Origin: Streptomyces inusitatus
GTDB lineage: Bacteria > Actinomycetota > Actinomycetes > Streptomycetales > Streptomycetaceae
Reading direction: 5' to 3'
Assembly: GCF_014651115.1 (NCBI RefSeq)
Contig: NZ_BMWG01000006.1
Span: forward strand, 62,001 to 126,000
Length of the DNA stretch: 64,000 nucleotides
The first letter of the stretch is position 1; each line of letters opens with the position of its first letter. A program made the position numbers and the translations under genes. This document shows positions 1-8,923 of the stretch, piece by piece. The notes under the pieces are model-generated. The model searched no databases. It was not told where the DNA came from and worked only from the letters and a program-made list of their open reading frames with translations.

Positions 1-445
1 GGGACAGCGCGCCGACGGTGCCCGCGTCGGCGAAGACGGCGGAGAACACCGGGCCGCCCGCCGACGTGTACGGCCAGCAGGCGAGCAGCGCGCCGGCGGA
101 GGCGGCCAGCGCGGCCCCGGAGGTCCAGATCGCGGTGGGCAGCGCCGCCGTCAGCGTCCGGGCCAGCCGGGTGCGGGGCGCGCTCCGCAGTAATTCCCGG
201 GTGCCCCGGCGGTGCTCCCGCTGGCCCTGCCAGCACCCGGCGGCGACGGCCAGCGGGGCCGCGAGCTGGGTGAGCACGCTGCGCAGCAGGGCCTGGGTCT
301 GGGCCCAGCCGCCCTGCCACTCGTGCGCGGTGAGGATGAGCGGCACGGCGAGCACCACCAGGACGGCGGCCCCCGCCCAGGGCGCGGATCCGCGCAGCAG
401 TTCGGCGCGGACCGGGTGGGCGCGCCAGGTGGGTACGGAGGTCAT
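1..445 (-). CDS. ABC transporter permease, partial (runs off window start)
   Basis: This is the N-terminal part of a membrane protein; the stop lies outside the window. Its ATG (445) overlaps the stop of the upstream ATPase gene as ATGA, so the two are translationally coupled. The visible ~148 residues start MTSVPTWRAHPVRAEL and then show hydrophobic spans (LVVLAVPLILTA; the stretch around LAAPLAVAAGCW; the stretch around TSGAALAASAGALLA) separated by a short basic loop (QREHRRGTREL). This fits an ABC-2-type or multispanning permease that partners the adjacent ATPase. The substrate cannot be read from the sequence. It is the last visible gene of the sigma/anti-sigma/ABC operon. Confidence 0.75.
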   Translation of the reverse strand, partial: MTSVPTWRAHPVRAELLRGSAPWAGAAVLVVLAVPLILTAHEWQGGWAQTQALLRSVLTQLAAPLAVAAGCWQGQREHRRGTRELLRSAPRTRLARTLTAALPTAIWTSGAALAASAGALLACWPYTSAGGPVFSAVFADAGTVGALS

Positions 446-1272
446 CGGCCCGCTTTCGAGCCGGAGCCGGAACCCGTATCGGGGGCCGTGCCCGGGTCCC
501 AGCTGGAGGCGCGGTGGAGCCGGAGGGCCGCCGTGTAGCCGCGCTCGATCGGGCTGACCGTGCCGTCGGGCGCGTCGTGGGGGGTGGCCTCGCCCAGTTC
601 TCTCAGCTCGGCGGTCGTGCCGCGGAAGGCGACGCGGCCGGACTCCATCAGCGTGACCTGTTCGCAGGCGGCGGCGACGTCCTCCGCGAGATGGGTGGAG
701 ACGATGACGGCGCAGGCGGTGCCCACTTCGCGGAGCAGTGCTCTGAAATCGACGCGCTGCTCCGGATCGAGACCGGTGGTCGGCTCGTCCAGCAGCAGCA
801 GATCCGGTTCGTTCACGATCGCCTGCGCGATGCCGACCCGGCGGACCATCCCGCCCGAGAGCGTCTTCACCTTGGCGTCGATGCGGTCCATCAGTCCCAC
901 CCTCTCCACCGCCCGCTCCACCGCGTCCGCGACCGAGCAGGCCGGCATCTCCTTGAGCCAGGCCACGTAGGCCACGAACTCCCGGACCGTGAACCCCGGG
1001 TAGAAACCGAACTCCTGCGGCAGATAGCCCAGCCGCCGCCGCACCCGCGACCGCTCCCGGTGCGCCGTCATGTCCTGGCCGAGCAGCTCCACCCGGCCGC
1101 CGGCGGGTGCCGCGACCGTCGCCAGCACCCGGATCAGCGAGGTCTTGCCCGCCCCGTTCGGGCCGAGCAGCCCGTGCACCCCCGTACCGAAGTCCAGGTC
1201 CACGCTGTCCAGCGCGATCGCCCTCCGGTGGGTGACGGTCAGTCCCATGACCCTCGCACCCGTCCCTGTCAC
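442..1272 (-). CDS. ABC transporter ATP-binding protein
   Basis: This is an ABC-type ATPase of about 276 residues. It shows Walker A (GPNGAGKTSLIRVLA), a Q-loop (YLPQEFGFYPGFT), the signature motif LSGGMVRR, Walker B (DLLLLDEPTTGLDP) and the H-loop His (VIVSTHLAED). I chose GTG 1272 as start because it overlaps the upstream TGA (GTGA) and has GGAG five bases upstream; ATG 1248 is the alternative. The C-terminal tail is rich in Ser, Gly and Asp. The layout (ATPase then permease) is that of a small exporter. Its position directly behind a zinc-finger membrane protein and an ECF sigma factor suggests that the sigma factor controls the transporter. Substrate unknown. Confidence 0.9.
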   Translation of the reverse strand: MTGTGARVMGLTVTHRRAIALDSVDLDFGTGVHGLLGPNGAGKTSLIRVLATVAAPAGGRVELLGQDMTAHRERSRVRRRLGYLPQEFGFYPGFTVREFVAYVAWLKEMPACSVADAVERAVERVGLMDRIDAKVKTLSGGMVRRVGIAQAIVNEPDLLLLDEPTTGLDPEQRVDFRALLREVGTACAVIVSTHLAEDVAAACEQVTLMESGRVAFRGTTAELRELGEATPHDAPDGTVSPIERGYTAALRLHRASSWDPGTAPDTGSGSGSKAGR

Positions 1273-2339
1273 AGCGTCTCCAGTCGATTGAAGGATGAGC
1301 GGCGTACGGCGAGCAGCCCCGCGCACACCACGGCGGCGGCGGCCCAGCAGGTCTGCGGGGAGGGTCCGGAGACCCACTCCGGCAGCTCCGTGACGAAGAA
1401 CGGGAGCCCCGGCTTCCCCGGCCGGGGCGCCAGGGTCAGCGCCGCCCACACCCCGGCGACCGCCAGGGCGGCGTACCGGCAGCCCACGAAGGAGCCCAGC
1501 GCGAGCGCCGCCAGCGTCAGCGCCAGACTCGGCAGCAGCCAGGCGGCGGGCCCCGGCACCTTCAGCACCTCGGTGGCCGGCGGGGGCAGCAGCGCGCCCG
1601 CCGCCGCCAGCACCGGGACGCTCACCAGCGTCACCGCCGCCGTACGGGTGAGCAGCAGCCGCAGCCCGCCCGAGGGGGTCGAGGCGGCGATCTCGTGCAG
1701 CGGGTCGGCGTACCGCCCGTACGACATGGCCACCCCCGTCAGCGGCAGCGCGGGGGAGAGCGCGAGCAGCAGCGGCCGGGTGGAGTCGTAGCCCACCCCG
1801 TACGCCAGGAACAGCGAGCCGCCGAGCACCAGGGCCAGCGCGGTCAGCCAGGACGGGCGGAGCGCCGGACCGGCCGCCCACAGCAGCCGGGCGAGCGGGC
1901 CGGGGCCCGGCCGGGAGGCCCGGGACGGGGCACGTCGCGAAAGCCCCGCCCGGCGCGCGGCAGCGGGCACACGCTCTCTCCTCCGCCGCCCTTCGGGCAC
2001 GGGCGGGTGCCCTCCCCCCGGACCCGGCGGCCCGGAAGGCGCGCCGGCCGCCTCCCCCCGGGCCCGGCGGCCTCCCGGCCACACCCTCCGGGCGGCGGGC
2101 GACGCCTCCCCCGCCCGCCCCGGGACCGGGGCCGGGAAGCGCCGGGCCTCGGCGAGCACCGCCGCGCGGATCCCGTCGAGCGCGGGGCCCGCCGCGCCCG
2201 CCCGTACGGCGGCGGACACCGAGGCGGCGCAGCGTCCGCACGTCTCCACGTGCTTCTCCAGCGACCAGGTCTCCGCCTCGGCGGCCGTGCCGCTCGCGTA
2301 CCGCTCGGCCAGCGGCCCGCTCACGTGCCAGCCGCTCAT
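1269..2339 (-). CDS. zf-HC2 domain membrane protein, likely anti-sigma factor
   Basis: This is a 356-residue protein in three parts. Residues 1-60 hold the zinc-binding anti-sigma-like motif HVETCGRC (HxxxCxxC). A long Pro/Gly/Arg-rich linker follows (about 75-145). The C-terminal half is hydrophobic with about six possible membrane spans (for example WLTALALVLGGSLFLAYGVG, LLLALSPALPLTGVA). The ATG overlaps the TGA of the upstream sigma gene (ATGA), the usual arrangement of an ECF sigma factor and its cognate anti-sigma factor. The large multispanning C-terminus is unlike a single-span anti-sigma factor, and with the ABC genes downstream it may double as a transporter subunit. The anti-sigma role is inferred from motif and context. 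Confidence 0.8.
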   Translation of the reverse strand: MSGWHVSGPLAERYASGTAAEAETWSLEKHVETCGRCAASVSAAVRAGAAGPALDGIRAAVLAEARRFPAPVPGRAGEASPAARRVWPGGRRARGEAAGAPSGPPGPGGGHPPVPEGRRRRERVPAAARRAGLSRRAPSRASRPGPGPLARLLWAAGPALRPSWLTALALVLGGSLFLAYGVGYDSTRPLLLALSPALPLTGVAMSYGRYADPLHEIAASTPSGGLRLLLTRTAAVTLVSVPVLAAAGALLPPPATEVLKVPGPAAWLLPSLALTLAALALGSFVGCRYAALAVAGVWAALTLAPRPGKPGLPFFVTELPEWVSGPSPQTCWAAAAVVCAGLLAVRRSSFNRLETL

Positions 2340-2959
2340 GCCGTGCCTCCCAGCGGGGATGTGTCGGGTGCGAGCAGAGCCAGCGCGGCCCGCAGCTCGC
2401 GGCGGGCCCGCATGGCCCGGGTCTTGACGGTGCCCTCGGGTATCCCGAGCAGCCCGGCCGCCTCACGGGTGGTGAGGCCGTCGATGACGGTGGCGCGCAG
2501 TACCTCCCGCAGCTCGGGGGAGATCCGGTCCAGGGCCGCTCCCACATCGCCGTACTCCAGCCCGGCGAGCACCCGGTCCTCGGCGGACGGCGCGGTCGGG
2601 GCGGCCGTCCGCACGGGCGGCCGGCGCTCCGCGCGGGCGTGCGCCCGCCGGGCGTCGACCAGCCGGCGGGCGGCGATCACCCAGAGCCAGCCGCCCGCCT
2701 CGCCGCCCCGATGGGAAGCGGCGGAGCGCCAGACGGCGACGAAGGTGTCCTGGAGCACCTCCCGTACGGTCTCGGGATCGCCGCAGCGGCGGCTGAGCCG
2801 GGTGTGCAGCCAGCCCGCATGCCGGTCGTAGAGCGTGGCCAGCGCGTCCGCGTCGCCCTGGGCCACGGCCCGTAACAGCGCGGCGTCGTCGCGGTCCGGC
2901 TCCACCGGTCCCGGGTCCGTGTCTCCTGTGTCAGCCCGCGCGGGGCGGATCCATCTCAC
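2336..2959 (-). CDS. ECF-family RNA polymerase sigma factor
   Basis: This is a 207-residue sigma-70 family protein containing only regions 2 and 4, so it is an ECF type. Region 2 spans about residues 25-110 (DALATLYDRHAGWLHTRL, VREVLQDTFVAVWRSA, GGWLWVIAARRLVDARR). Region 4 is near 145-195, with the helix-turn-helix TTREAAGLLGIPEGTVKTRA. Translation starts at GTG 2959, and the end overlaps the zinc-finger gene by 4 nt. It presumably directs transcription of this operon and is held by the downstream zf-HC2 protein. The signal and regulon are unknown. It is divergent from lon, from which it is separated by about 170 bp. Confidence 0.9.
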   Translation of the reverse strand: MRWIRPARADTGDTDPGPVEPDRDDAALLRAVAQGDADALATLYDRHAGWLHTRLSRRCGDPETVREVLQDTFVAVWRSAASHRGGEAGGWLWVIAARRLVDARRAHARAERRPPVRTAAPTAPSAEDRVLAGLEYGDVGAALDRISPELREVLRATVIDGLTTREAAGLLGIPEGTVKTRAMRARRELRAALALLAPDTSPLGGTA

Positions 2960-3084
2960 GACCGCTCTATCGCCGCCGGGCCCGCGCCCGGTTCACGGCG
3001 CCTCCTCACGCCGCTCGCGGGCCACCCGCCCACCTGATCGCTCACAGCGAACGGAGGTCCGGGAACATCCGGAGGCTCCCGTGC

Positions 3085-3105
3085 ATTGAGTCCACATAGC
3101 TCAAC
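3085..3105. promoter_or_regulatory. HAIR-like HspR operator upstream of lon
   Basis: The site reads aTTGAGT, seven bases, gCTCAAc. It differs from the HAIR consensus CTTGAGT-N7-ACTCAAG only at the outermost base of each arm and at the first base of the right half. It lies 22 bp before the lon start codon. HspR binds such sites to repress dnaK, clpB and lon in Streptomyces, so heat-inducible control of this lon gene is the expected reading. Confidence 0.8.
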
Positions 3106-3126
3106 TTCACTGCCTAAGGGGAGATC

Positions 3127-5538
3127 ATGGCTGCTGAGTCCCAGACGTTCACACCGCTCACCCTGCCCGTGCTGCCGCTCGACGACGAGGTCGTGCTGCC
3201 CGGAATGGTGGTGCCGCTCGACCTGATCGACACCGAGGTCAGGGCCGCGGTGGAAGCCGCCCAGGCCGGTCACACCGGTGGCAGCAAGCCGGAGCTGCTC
3301 CTTGTTCCGAGGGTCGACGGAAAGTACGCGGCGATCGGCGTCCTCGGGACCGTCGAGCAGGTCGGACGGCTCTCCGACGGCGACCCCGGCGCGCTCATCA
3401 GGGGCCGCGGCCGGGTGCGCATCGGCGCGGGCACCACCGGACCCGGGGCGGCGCTCTGGGTCGAGGGCACCCGGATCGACGAGACGCTTCCGGAGCCGCT
3501 GCCCGGCCAGCTCGCCGAGCTGGTCACGGAGTACAAGGCGCTCGCCACCGACTGGCTGAAGCGGCGCGGGGCCTGGCAGGTCGTGGACCGCGTCCAGCAG
3601 ATCGAGGACGTCTCCCAGCTCGCCGACAACGCCGGCTACTCCCCCTTCCTGACCACCGCCCAGAAGATCGAGCTGCTGGAGACCGCCGACCCGGTCGCCC
3701 GGCTCAAGCTCGCCACCGACCAGCTCCGCGAGCACCTCGCCGAGCAGGACGTGGCCGAGTCCATCGCCAAGGACGTCCAGGAGGGCGTCGACAAGCAGCA
3801 GCGCGAATTCCTCCTCCGCCGTCAGCTCGACGCCGTCCGCAAGGAGCTGCGCGAGCTGAACGGCGAGAGCGAGGGCGAGGAGTCCGACGACTACCGCGCC
3901 CGGGTGGAAGCCGCCGACCTGCCGGAAAACGTCCGTACGGCCGCGCTCAAGGAGGTCGAGAAGCTGGAGCGCGCCAGCGACCAGAGCCCCGAGGGCTCCT
4001 GGATCCGCACCTGGCTCGACACCGTGCTCGAACTGCCCTGGAACAGGCGCACCGAGGACGCGTACGACATCCGGGGCGCGCAGACCGTGCTGGATGCCGA
4101 GCACGCGGGCCTGAAGGACGTGAAGGAACGCATCACCGAGTACCTGGCGGTGCGCAAGCGCCGCACCGACCGGGGGCTCGGCGTGGTCGGCGGACGGCGC
4201 GGCGGCGCGGTGCTGGCCCTCGTGGGCCCGCCGGGAGTCGGCAAGACCAGCCTCGGCCAGAGCGTCGCGCACGCGATGGGACGCGAGTTCGTCCGGGTCG
4301 CGCTCGGCGGCGTCCGCGACGAGGCGGAGATCCGCGGCCACCGGCGCACCTACGTCGGAGCGATGCCCGGCCGCATCGTGCGGGCGATCAAGGAGGCCGG
4401 TTCCATGAACCCGGTGGTCCTGCTGGACGAGATCGACAAGGTCGGATCGGACTTCCGGGGCGACCCGGCCGCCGCCCTCCTCGAAGTCCTGGACCCCGCG
4501 CAGAACCACACCTTCCGCGACCACTACCTGGAGGTCGAACTCGATCTGAGCGATGTCGTCTTCCTGGCCACCGCCAATGTGCTGGAGGCCATTCCGGAGG
4601 CGCTGCTCGACCGGATGGAAGTGGTCCGTCTCGACGGCTACACCGAGGACGAGAAGGTCGTCATCGCCCGGGACCATCTGCTCCCGCGCCAGCTGGAGCG
4701 GGCCGGTCTGGAGAGCGCCGAGATCACCCTGGAGGAGTCGGCGCTGCGCGCGCTCGCGGGCGAGTACACCCGTGAGGCGGGCGTGCGAAACCTGGAGCGG
4801 GCCGTCGCCAGGCTGCTGCGCAAGGTGGCCGCACAGCACGAGCTGGGCGAGCGGGAGCTGCCGTTCACCATCGGCGCGGAGCAGCTGCGCGCCCTGATCG
4901 GACGGCCGCACCATGTGCCCGAGTCCGCCCAGGACCCGGCCGAGCGCCGTACCGCCGTGCCCGGTGTCGCCACCGGACTCGCGGTGACCGGCGCGGGCGG
5001 CGACGTCCTCTTCGTGGAGGCGTCGCTCGCCGATCCGGAGACCGGCGCGTCCGGGCTGACCCTCACCGGTCAGCTGGGCGACGTGATGAAGGAGTCCGCC
5101 CAGATCGCGCTCAGCTTCCTGCGCTCGCACGGCGCGGAGACCGAGCTTCCGGTCGCCGACCTCAAGGACCGGGGTGTGCACATCCACTTCCCGGCGGGCT
5201 CGGTCCCCAAGGACGGCCCGAGCGCCGGCATCACCATGACGACCGCGCTGGCCTCGCTGCTCTCCGGGCGTCCGGTGCGTACGGACGTGGCGATGACGGG
5301 TGAGCTGTCGCTGACCGGCCGGGTGCTGCCCATCGGCGGTCTGAAGCAGAAGCTGCTGGCCGCAAGCCGGGCGGGCATCACCACCGTGGTGATCCCCAAG
5401 CGGAACGAGCCCGACCTGGACGACGTCCCGGCGGAGGTCCTGGCGAAGCTGGACATCCACCCGGTGACGGACGTCCGCCAGGTGCTGGAGATCGCCCTGA
5501 CCCCGGCCGCCGCGCCGGTCCTCGCCGAGGCCGCCTGA
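3127..5538 (+). CDS. lon: ATP-dependent Lon protease (endopeptidase La)
   Basis: This is an 803-residue full-length bacterial Lon. The N-terminal substrate-binding domain ([20 protein letters not shown]) is followed by a coiled region, the AAA+ module with Walker [13 protein letters not shown] (~366-377) and Walker [10 protein letters not shown] (~431), and the C-terminal protease domain. The catalytic Ser is in [12 protein letters not shown] (~698) and the catalytic Lys in LKQKLLAA (~741). The start is ATG 3127 with the RBS AAGGGGAG three bases upstream. It degrades misfolded and regulatory proteins in the cytoplasm. The HAIR site just upstream implies HspR control. A strong hairpin after the stop ends the transcript, so the gene is monocistronic. 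Confidence 0.97.
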   Translation: MAAESQTFTPLTLPVLPLDDEVVLPGMVVPLDLIDTEVRAAVEAAQAGHTGGSKPELLLVPRVDGKYAAIGVLGTVEQVGRLSDGDPGALIRGRGRVRIGAGTTGPGAALWVEGTRIDETLPEPLPGQLAELVTEYKALATDWLKRRGAWQVVDRVQQIEDVSQLADNAGYSPFLTTAQKIELLETADPVARLKLATDQLREHLAEQDVAESIAKDVQEGVDKQQREFLLRRQLDAVRKELRELNGESEGEESDDYRARVEAADLPENVRTAALKEVEKLERASDQSPEGSWIRTWLDTVLELPWNRRTEDAYDIRGAQTVLDAEHAGLKDVKERITEYLAVRKRRTDRGLGVVGGRRGGAVLALVGPPGVGKTSLGQSVAHAMGREFVRVALGGVRDEAEIRGHRRTYVGAMPGRIVRAIKEAGSMNPVVLLDEIDKVGSDFRGDPAAALLEVLDPAQNHTFRDHYLEVELDLSDVVFLATANVLEAIPEALLDRMEVVRLDGYTEDEKVVIARDHLLPRQLERAGLESAEITLEESALRALAGEYTREAGVRNLERAVARLLRKVAAQHELGERELPFTIGAEQLRALIGRPHHVPESAQDPAERRTAVPGVATGLAVTGAGGDVLFVEASLADPETGASGLTLTGQLGDVMKESAQIALSFLRSHGAETELPVADLKDRGVHIHFPAGSVPKDGPSAGITMTTALASLLSGRPVRTDVAMTGELSLTGRVLPIGGLKQKLLAASRAGITTVVIPKRNEPDLDDVPAEVLAKLDIHPVTDVRQVLEIALTPAAAPVLAEAA

Positions 5539-5547
5539 CACTGAGTC

Positions 5548-5580
5548 CCGGCCGCCGTCCCCGCGAGGGGCGGCGGCCGG
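5548..5580 (+). terminator. lon terminator hairpin
   Basis: A perfect 10-bp outer stem (CCGGCCGCCG / CGGCGGCCGG) encloses a further CCCC/GGGG stem with a one-base bulge and the loop gcga. It begins ten bases after the lon stop. There is no U-tract, as is usual for Streptomyces terminators. Confidence 0.75.
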
Positions 5581-5609
5581 CGGCGGGCGCGGGCCCGCAC
5601 AATGGGCCG

Positions 5610-6446
5610 ATGGGATCGGTCACTGGCCGGGCCTCCCGGGCCGGGCACGGGCTGAAGGCCGACTGCGCGAACTGCGCGGGCCTGTGCTGTGTCGCCCTCC
5701 CCTTCTCCGCGTCGGCGGACTTCGCCGTGGACAAGAGGGCCGGAGAGCCGTGCCGCAATCTCGGCGAGGACTTCCGCTGCGGCATCCACACCCGGCTGCG
5801 GCCGAGCGGATTCACCGGCTGCACCGTCTACGACTGCTTCGGCGCGGGCCAGAAGGTCTCGCTGGTCACCTTCGGCGGCGCCGACTGGCGGCGCTCCCCG
5901 GCGACGGCGGCCTCGATGTTCGAGGTCTTCCCCGTCGTACGGCAGCTCCAGGAACTGCTCTGGTATCTGACCGAGGCGCTCACCCTCGCCCCCGCGCGCT
6001 CCCTCCACGCCGAGCTGCGGCCGCTGCTCGCCCGGACCGAGGCCCTGACGCTGCTCGGCCCCGAGGACCTCGCCGCTCTCGATGTCGCCGCCCACCGGCA
6101 GCGGGTCAACACCCTGCTGCTCCGTACGAGTGAGCTGGTCCGGGCGGGGGCGGGCGGCGGCCGGAAGAAGAAGGACCGCAGGGGGGCCGACCTCATGGGG
6201 GCCAGGCTCAAGGGCGCGGATCTGCGGGGCGCGAGCCTGCGGGGCGCGTATCTGATCGCCGCCGACCTCCGGGGCGCGGATCTGAGGCTGGCCGATCTGA
6301 TCGGGGCGGACCTGCGGGCCGCCGATCTGTCGGGGGCCGATCTCACCGGCAGCATCTTCCTCACCCAGCCGCAGGTGAACGCGGCGCGCGGCGACGCCGC
6401 CACCTCGCTGCCGCCGGCACTGGACCGCCCCGCGCACTGGTCCTGA
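5610..6446 (+). CDS. Cys-rich / pentapeptide-repeat protein
   Basis: This 278-residue protein has two distinct halves. Residues ~17-75 carry a cysteine cluster (CANCAGLCC, then RCGIH, GCTVYDC) resembling YkgJ-type metal-binding domains. From ~185 to 250 there is an uninterrupted run of about eleven A(D/N)LXX-type pentapeptides (GADLRGASLRGAYLIAADL and on), which should form a right-handed quadrilateral beta-helix. A basic GGGRKKKDRRG segment joins the two. The middle region is helical with no recognised motif. I cannot assign a function. Pentapeptide proteins include DNA-gyrase-protecting DNA mimics, but this one is not obviously of that type. It stands alone between lon and a convergent lysozyme gene. 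Confidence 0.85.
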   Translation: MGSVTGRASRAGHGLKADCANCAGLCCVALPFSASADFAVDKRAGEPCRNLGEDFRCGIHTRLRPSGFTGCTVYDCFGAGQKVSLVTFGGADWRRSPATAASMFEVFPVVRQLQELLWYLTEALTLAPARSLHAELRPLLARTEALTLLGPEDLAALDVAAHRQRVNTLLLRTSELVRAGAGGGRKKKDRRGADLMGARLKGADLRGASLRGAYLIAADLRGADLRLADLIGADLRAADLSGADLTGSIFLTQPQVNAARGDAATSLPPALDRPAHWS

Positions 6447-6477
6447 ACCGCATACGGGTCCTGAACCGCATACGGGT
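6442..6477 (+). repeat. 18-bp direct repeat, two copies
   Basis: The unit cctgaaccgcatacgggt occurs twice without a gap. The first copy contains the TGA stop of the pentapeptide-repeat gene, so the duplication starts at the gene end. No known function. Confidence 0.85.
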
Positions 6478-6503
6478 CCCGGGCCAGGGGGGAAGCGCGG
6501 GGC

Positions 6504-6521
6504 GGCCGTTCCGGGACGGCC
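6504..6521. terminator. Possible terminator between convergent genes
   Basis: GGCCGT, a 6-base loop, then ACGGCC lies in the 99-bp gap between the converging pentapeptide-repeat and lysozyme genes. It is short, so the call is tentative. Confidence 0.4.
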
Positions 6522-6545
6522 GGCCGCCAGGACGGGGTGGGGCGG

Positions 6546-7397
6546 TCAGCCGTTGGCGAGGGCCACGACCCGGTCGTGGGCCCCGTTGAATTTGTTGTGG
6601 TCCCCGACGTGGGGCCCGGACGAGGTGTACTGCCACATCGTCTGCGCGCTCCAGCCGGCCGGGAGCGTCCCGGGGGTGGTGTTGTAGCGGGCGATCCACA
6701 GCGGATTGCTCGCGCCGAAGCCCGCGTAGTCCCCGGTGCACTGCGTCCACCAGCTCGTCGCGGTGTAGATCACCGGATCCCGTCCGGTGCGGGCCTTGTA
6801 CCGGTTCAGAAAGTCCCGGATCCAGGTCACCATCCCCGACTGGGACTTGCCGTAGCAGGCGTCGCCGTACGGATTCCACTCGATGTCGAGCGCCCCCGGC
6901 AGGGTTCTGCCGTCCCGGGCCCACCCTCCGCCGTTGTCGGCGAAGTAGTCGGCCTGGGCCGCGCCGCTCGTGGTGTCGGGGGTGGCGAAGTGATACGCGC
7001 CCCGCACCATTCCGACGCCGTAGGAGCCGTCGTACTGCTGCGAGAAGTAGGGGTTCTTGTAGTAGGTGCCCTCGGTGGCCTTCACATAGGCCCACTTCAC
7101 CCCGCTGTTCCACAGGGTCGGCCAGTCGACGTTGCCCTGGTGGCTGGCGACGTCGACGCCTTCCGTCTGGGCCACGCGGCTTTCCGGCGGCAGGCCGCCC
7201 TGGCCGTCGTGCTCGATGACCCCGATGCCCAGATGGGCCGAGCCCCGGGGCGGGGCCTCGGAGGCGCCGGCCGGGCCGGGGAGGGTGAGGAGGAGGGAGA
7301 GGACCGCGAGGAGAGCGCCGGCCGTCGCCAGGAGCGAGCGGCGGGGTCTCCCCGACGAGCTGAGGGGAACGGTCGTTCCGGATCTGTGCACGGACAT
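6546..7397 (-). CDS. Secreted GH25 lysozyme (1,4-beta-N-acetylmuramidase)
   Basis: This is a 283-residue secreted muramidase. The start at ATG 7397 is supported by AGAGG six bases upstream. A signal peptide follows: a basic N-region (RPRRS), a hydrophobic core (LLATAGALLAVLSLLLTL), and a likely cleavage after PAGA. The glycoside hydrolase family 25 domain starts at GVDVASHQGNVDW. It has the conserved catalytic acids in the GALDIEWNPYG strand (DxE), and typical GH25 features WAYVKATEGTYYKNPYF and RGAYHFATP. It ends soon after MWQYTS, with no cell-wall-binding domain. It should cleave peptidoglycan MurNAc-GlcNAc bonds outside the cell. Confidence 0.93.
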   Translation of the reverse strand: MSVHRSGTTVPLSSSGRPRRSLLATAGALLAVLSLLLTLPGPAGASEAPPRGSAHLGIGVIEHDGQGGLPPESRVAQTEGVDVASHQGNVDWPTLWNSGVKWAYVKATEGTYYKNPYFSQQYDGSYGVGMVRGAYHFATPDTTSGAAQADYFADNGGGWARDGRTLPGALDIEWNPYGDACYGKSQSGMVTWIRDFLNRYKARTGRDPVIYTATSWWTQCTGDYAGFGASNPLWIARYNTTPGTLPAGWSAQTMWQYTSSGPHVGDHNKFNGAHDRVVALANG

Positions 7398-7629
7398 AGC
7401 GTGCCTCTGAAGACCTTCGGTGGGGGGATATGACGATGAACCGACATACCGCGATGGAGCAATATGGTGTGGGCATGTCATATAGGACGCTACGCGCGGA
7501 GAAACCCGCCCGGGAAGGGGAGCGAAGTGCCGCCGTTGGTCTATGCCTGCGAAATACTTAACGAGCTGCGGCTATCGGTGCCGTTGGCGGAAACTTTCAG
7601 GATTCGGAAAGCGTACGAGGGGTGCTGAC

Positions 7630-8112
7630 GTGCACGGAAGCGGTACGGGAAGCGAGGTCGAAGCCCGGGAGGAAAGCGGGGCGGATCCGGTATTCCTCGC
7701 ACTGGAAAGGGAGTTGGCCGTCTTCCACCGCCGCGCCAGGGCCTCGGCCGGTGAGATGGCCCGTCAACTCCACCCCGATCTGGAGGCCGCCGCCTACGGT
7801 CTTCTCGTCCGGCTTGAGGAGTCGGGCTCGCTGCGCGCCACCGATCTCGCGGGGTATTTCGGCGTCGGCAAGGCGACGATGAGCCGCCAGCTCCGCGCCC
7901 TTGAGGAGCTGGGCCTGGTGGTCCGGGAGCCCGACCCGGCGGACGGCCGGGCGTCACTCGTACGGCTCACCGAAGAAGGTCTGACCCGGTTCCGCCGAGT
8001 GAGGGACGTCCGCCGCGAACGCTATGTCGCCAAGCTCGCCGGCTGGGACCGCGCGGAGATCTCGGAACTGGCCCGGCTGCTGCATCAGCTGAACACCCGC
8101 GCGGAGGACTGA
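7630..8112 (+). CDS. MarR-family transcriptional regulator
   Basis: This is a 160-residue winged-helix regulator. I place the start at GTG 7630, which has GAGGGG seven bases upstream; longer reading upstream is not needed. The central region shows the MarR fold: a helix (AAYGLLVRLEESGSL), the recognition helix-turn-helix (ATDLAGYFGVGKATMSRQLRALEELGLVVRE) and the beta wing (DPADGRASLVRLTEEG). The C-terminal dimerisation helices end at HQLNTRAED. Neither neighbour is an obvious efflux pump, so the target is unknown. It may autoregulate or act on the divergent GH25 gene, with which it shares a ~230-bp intergenic region. Confidence 0.9.
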   Translation: MHGSGTGSEVEAREESGADPVFLALERELAVFHRRARASAGEMARQLHPDLEAAAYGLLVRLEESGSLRATDLAGYFGVGKATMSRQLRALEELGLVVREPDPADGRASLVRLTEEGLTRFRRVRDVRRERYVAKLAGWDRAEISELARLLHQLNTRAED

Positions 8113-8137
8113 ACGCCGGGGCCGCCGGATCCCCCTC

Positions 8138-8923
8138 TCAGAACTCCGCCAGTACCGCCGTCGCGTCGTCGTGCGCCTTCCCCCGGGCCGTGCCCTCGCG
8201 CACCGCCGACGACTCCAGCTCCCGCACCCGGTCGATCAGCCCCTGGCTCCCCTCCTTGCGCAGCACCCCCAGACACTGGGCCCAGTCGCCCCGCCCGAAC
8301 ATCTCCACCCACCGCGAGGCCCCGTCGGTCAGCGCCGCCACCGAGCGGACCGCCGCCATCGGGGTGCGGCCCGTCACCGCGCGGGCGGCCACCCCCGGGT
8401 CCGCCGCCGCGGTGAAGAAGCCGCCCTCCGCGTTGCGCAGCGCGTCCGCCGAGGCGTGGGTGCGCAGCGCCTCGCGGGGCAGCCGGTCGAGCCGGTCGTC
8501 CAGCACCGCGCGCACCTCGCCCTCCGGCGACTCGATCAGCAGCACCGAGTCCGAGAGCACCAGATGCTCCAGATCGCCGGAAGGGCCTCCCCAGCGGGCG
8601 AGGACGACCGTTGCCTGTGGAGTTCGAACGTGAGAAAGGTCACAGCTCTTACGGTGGGCGTCGGCGGTGCGCCTGATTGCCTCGGAGAGAATCCCGGCCA
8701 AGGGCGTATCCGGCCGAGAAGCGGACAGTTCGAGCAGCGCGCCCCCGAGCCGGGCGGTGAACCAGGGGACGCCGTGCTCACAGCCGTACTCCCCGCTCGG
8801 AGGAGTCACCCCGTCCAGCACCACCAGTGATCCTCCCTGGCCCGACGCGGGCAGGGCCACGGATGCCCAGTCCTCGTTGGGGCGTTCGGGTGAGCCGGGG
8901 GAAGTGGCCAGATCCATGCGCAT
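8138..8923 (-). CDS. PP2C-like protein phosphatase domain protein
   Basis: This is a protein of about 261 residues with a PP2C-type (PPM) pattern: an N-terminal SPERPNEDWASVA, the first metal-site motif SLVVLDGVTPPSG, a central VLSDSVLLIESP, VAALTDGASRWVEMFGRGDW and the C-terminal GKAHDDATAVLAEF (the DDAT motif). These match the Asp residues that bind metal in PPM phosphatases. No membrane segment or extra domain is present, so it should be a soluble Ser/Thr phosphatase-like protein. ATG 8923 or ATG 8917 may be the start. It converges with the MarR gene and is divergent from the conservon. Confidence 0.8.
   Translation of the reverse strand: MRMDLATSPGSPERPNEDWASVALPASGQGGSLVVLDGVTPPSGEYGCEHGVPWFTARLGGALLELSASRPDTPLAGILSEAIRRTADAHRKSCDLSHVRTPQATVVLARWGGPSGDLEHLVLSDSVLLIESPEGEVRAVLDDRLDRLPREALRTHASADALRNAEGGFFTAAADPGVAARAVTGRTPMAAVRSVAALTDGASRWVEMFGRGDWAQCLGVLRKEGSQGLIDRVRELESSAVREGTARGKAHDDATAVLAEF

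Noticed and set aside
2956..5541. 861-codon open frame antisense to lon
   Set aside because: It mirrors lon exactly, has no motif, and arises from high third-position GC on the opposite strand.
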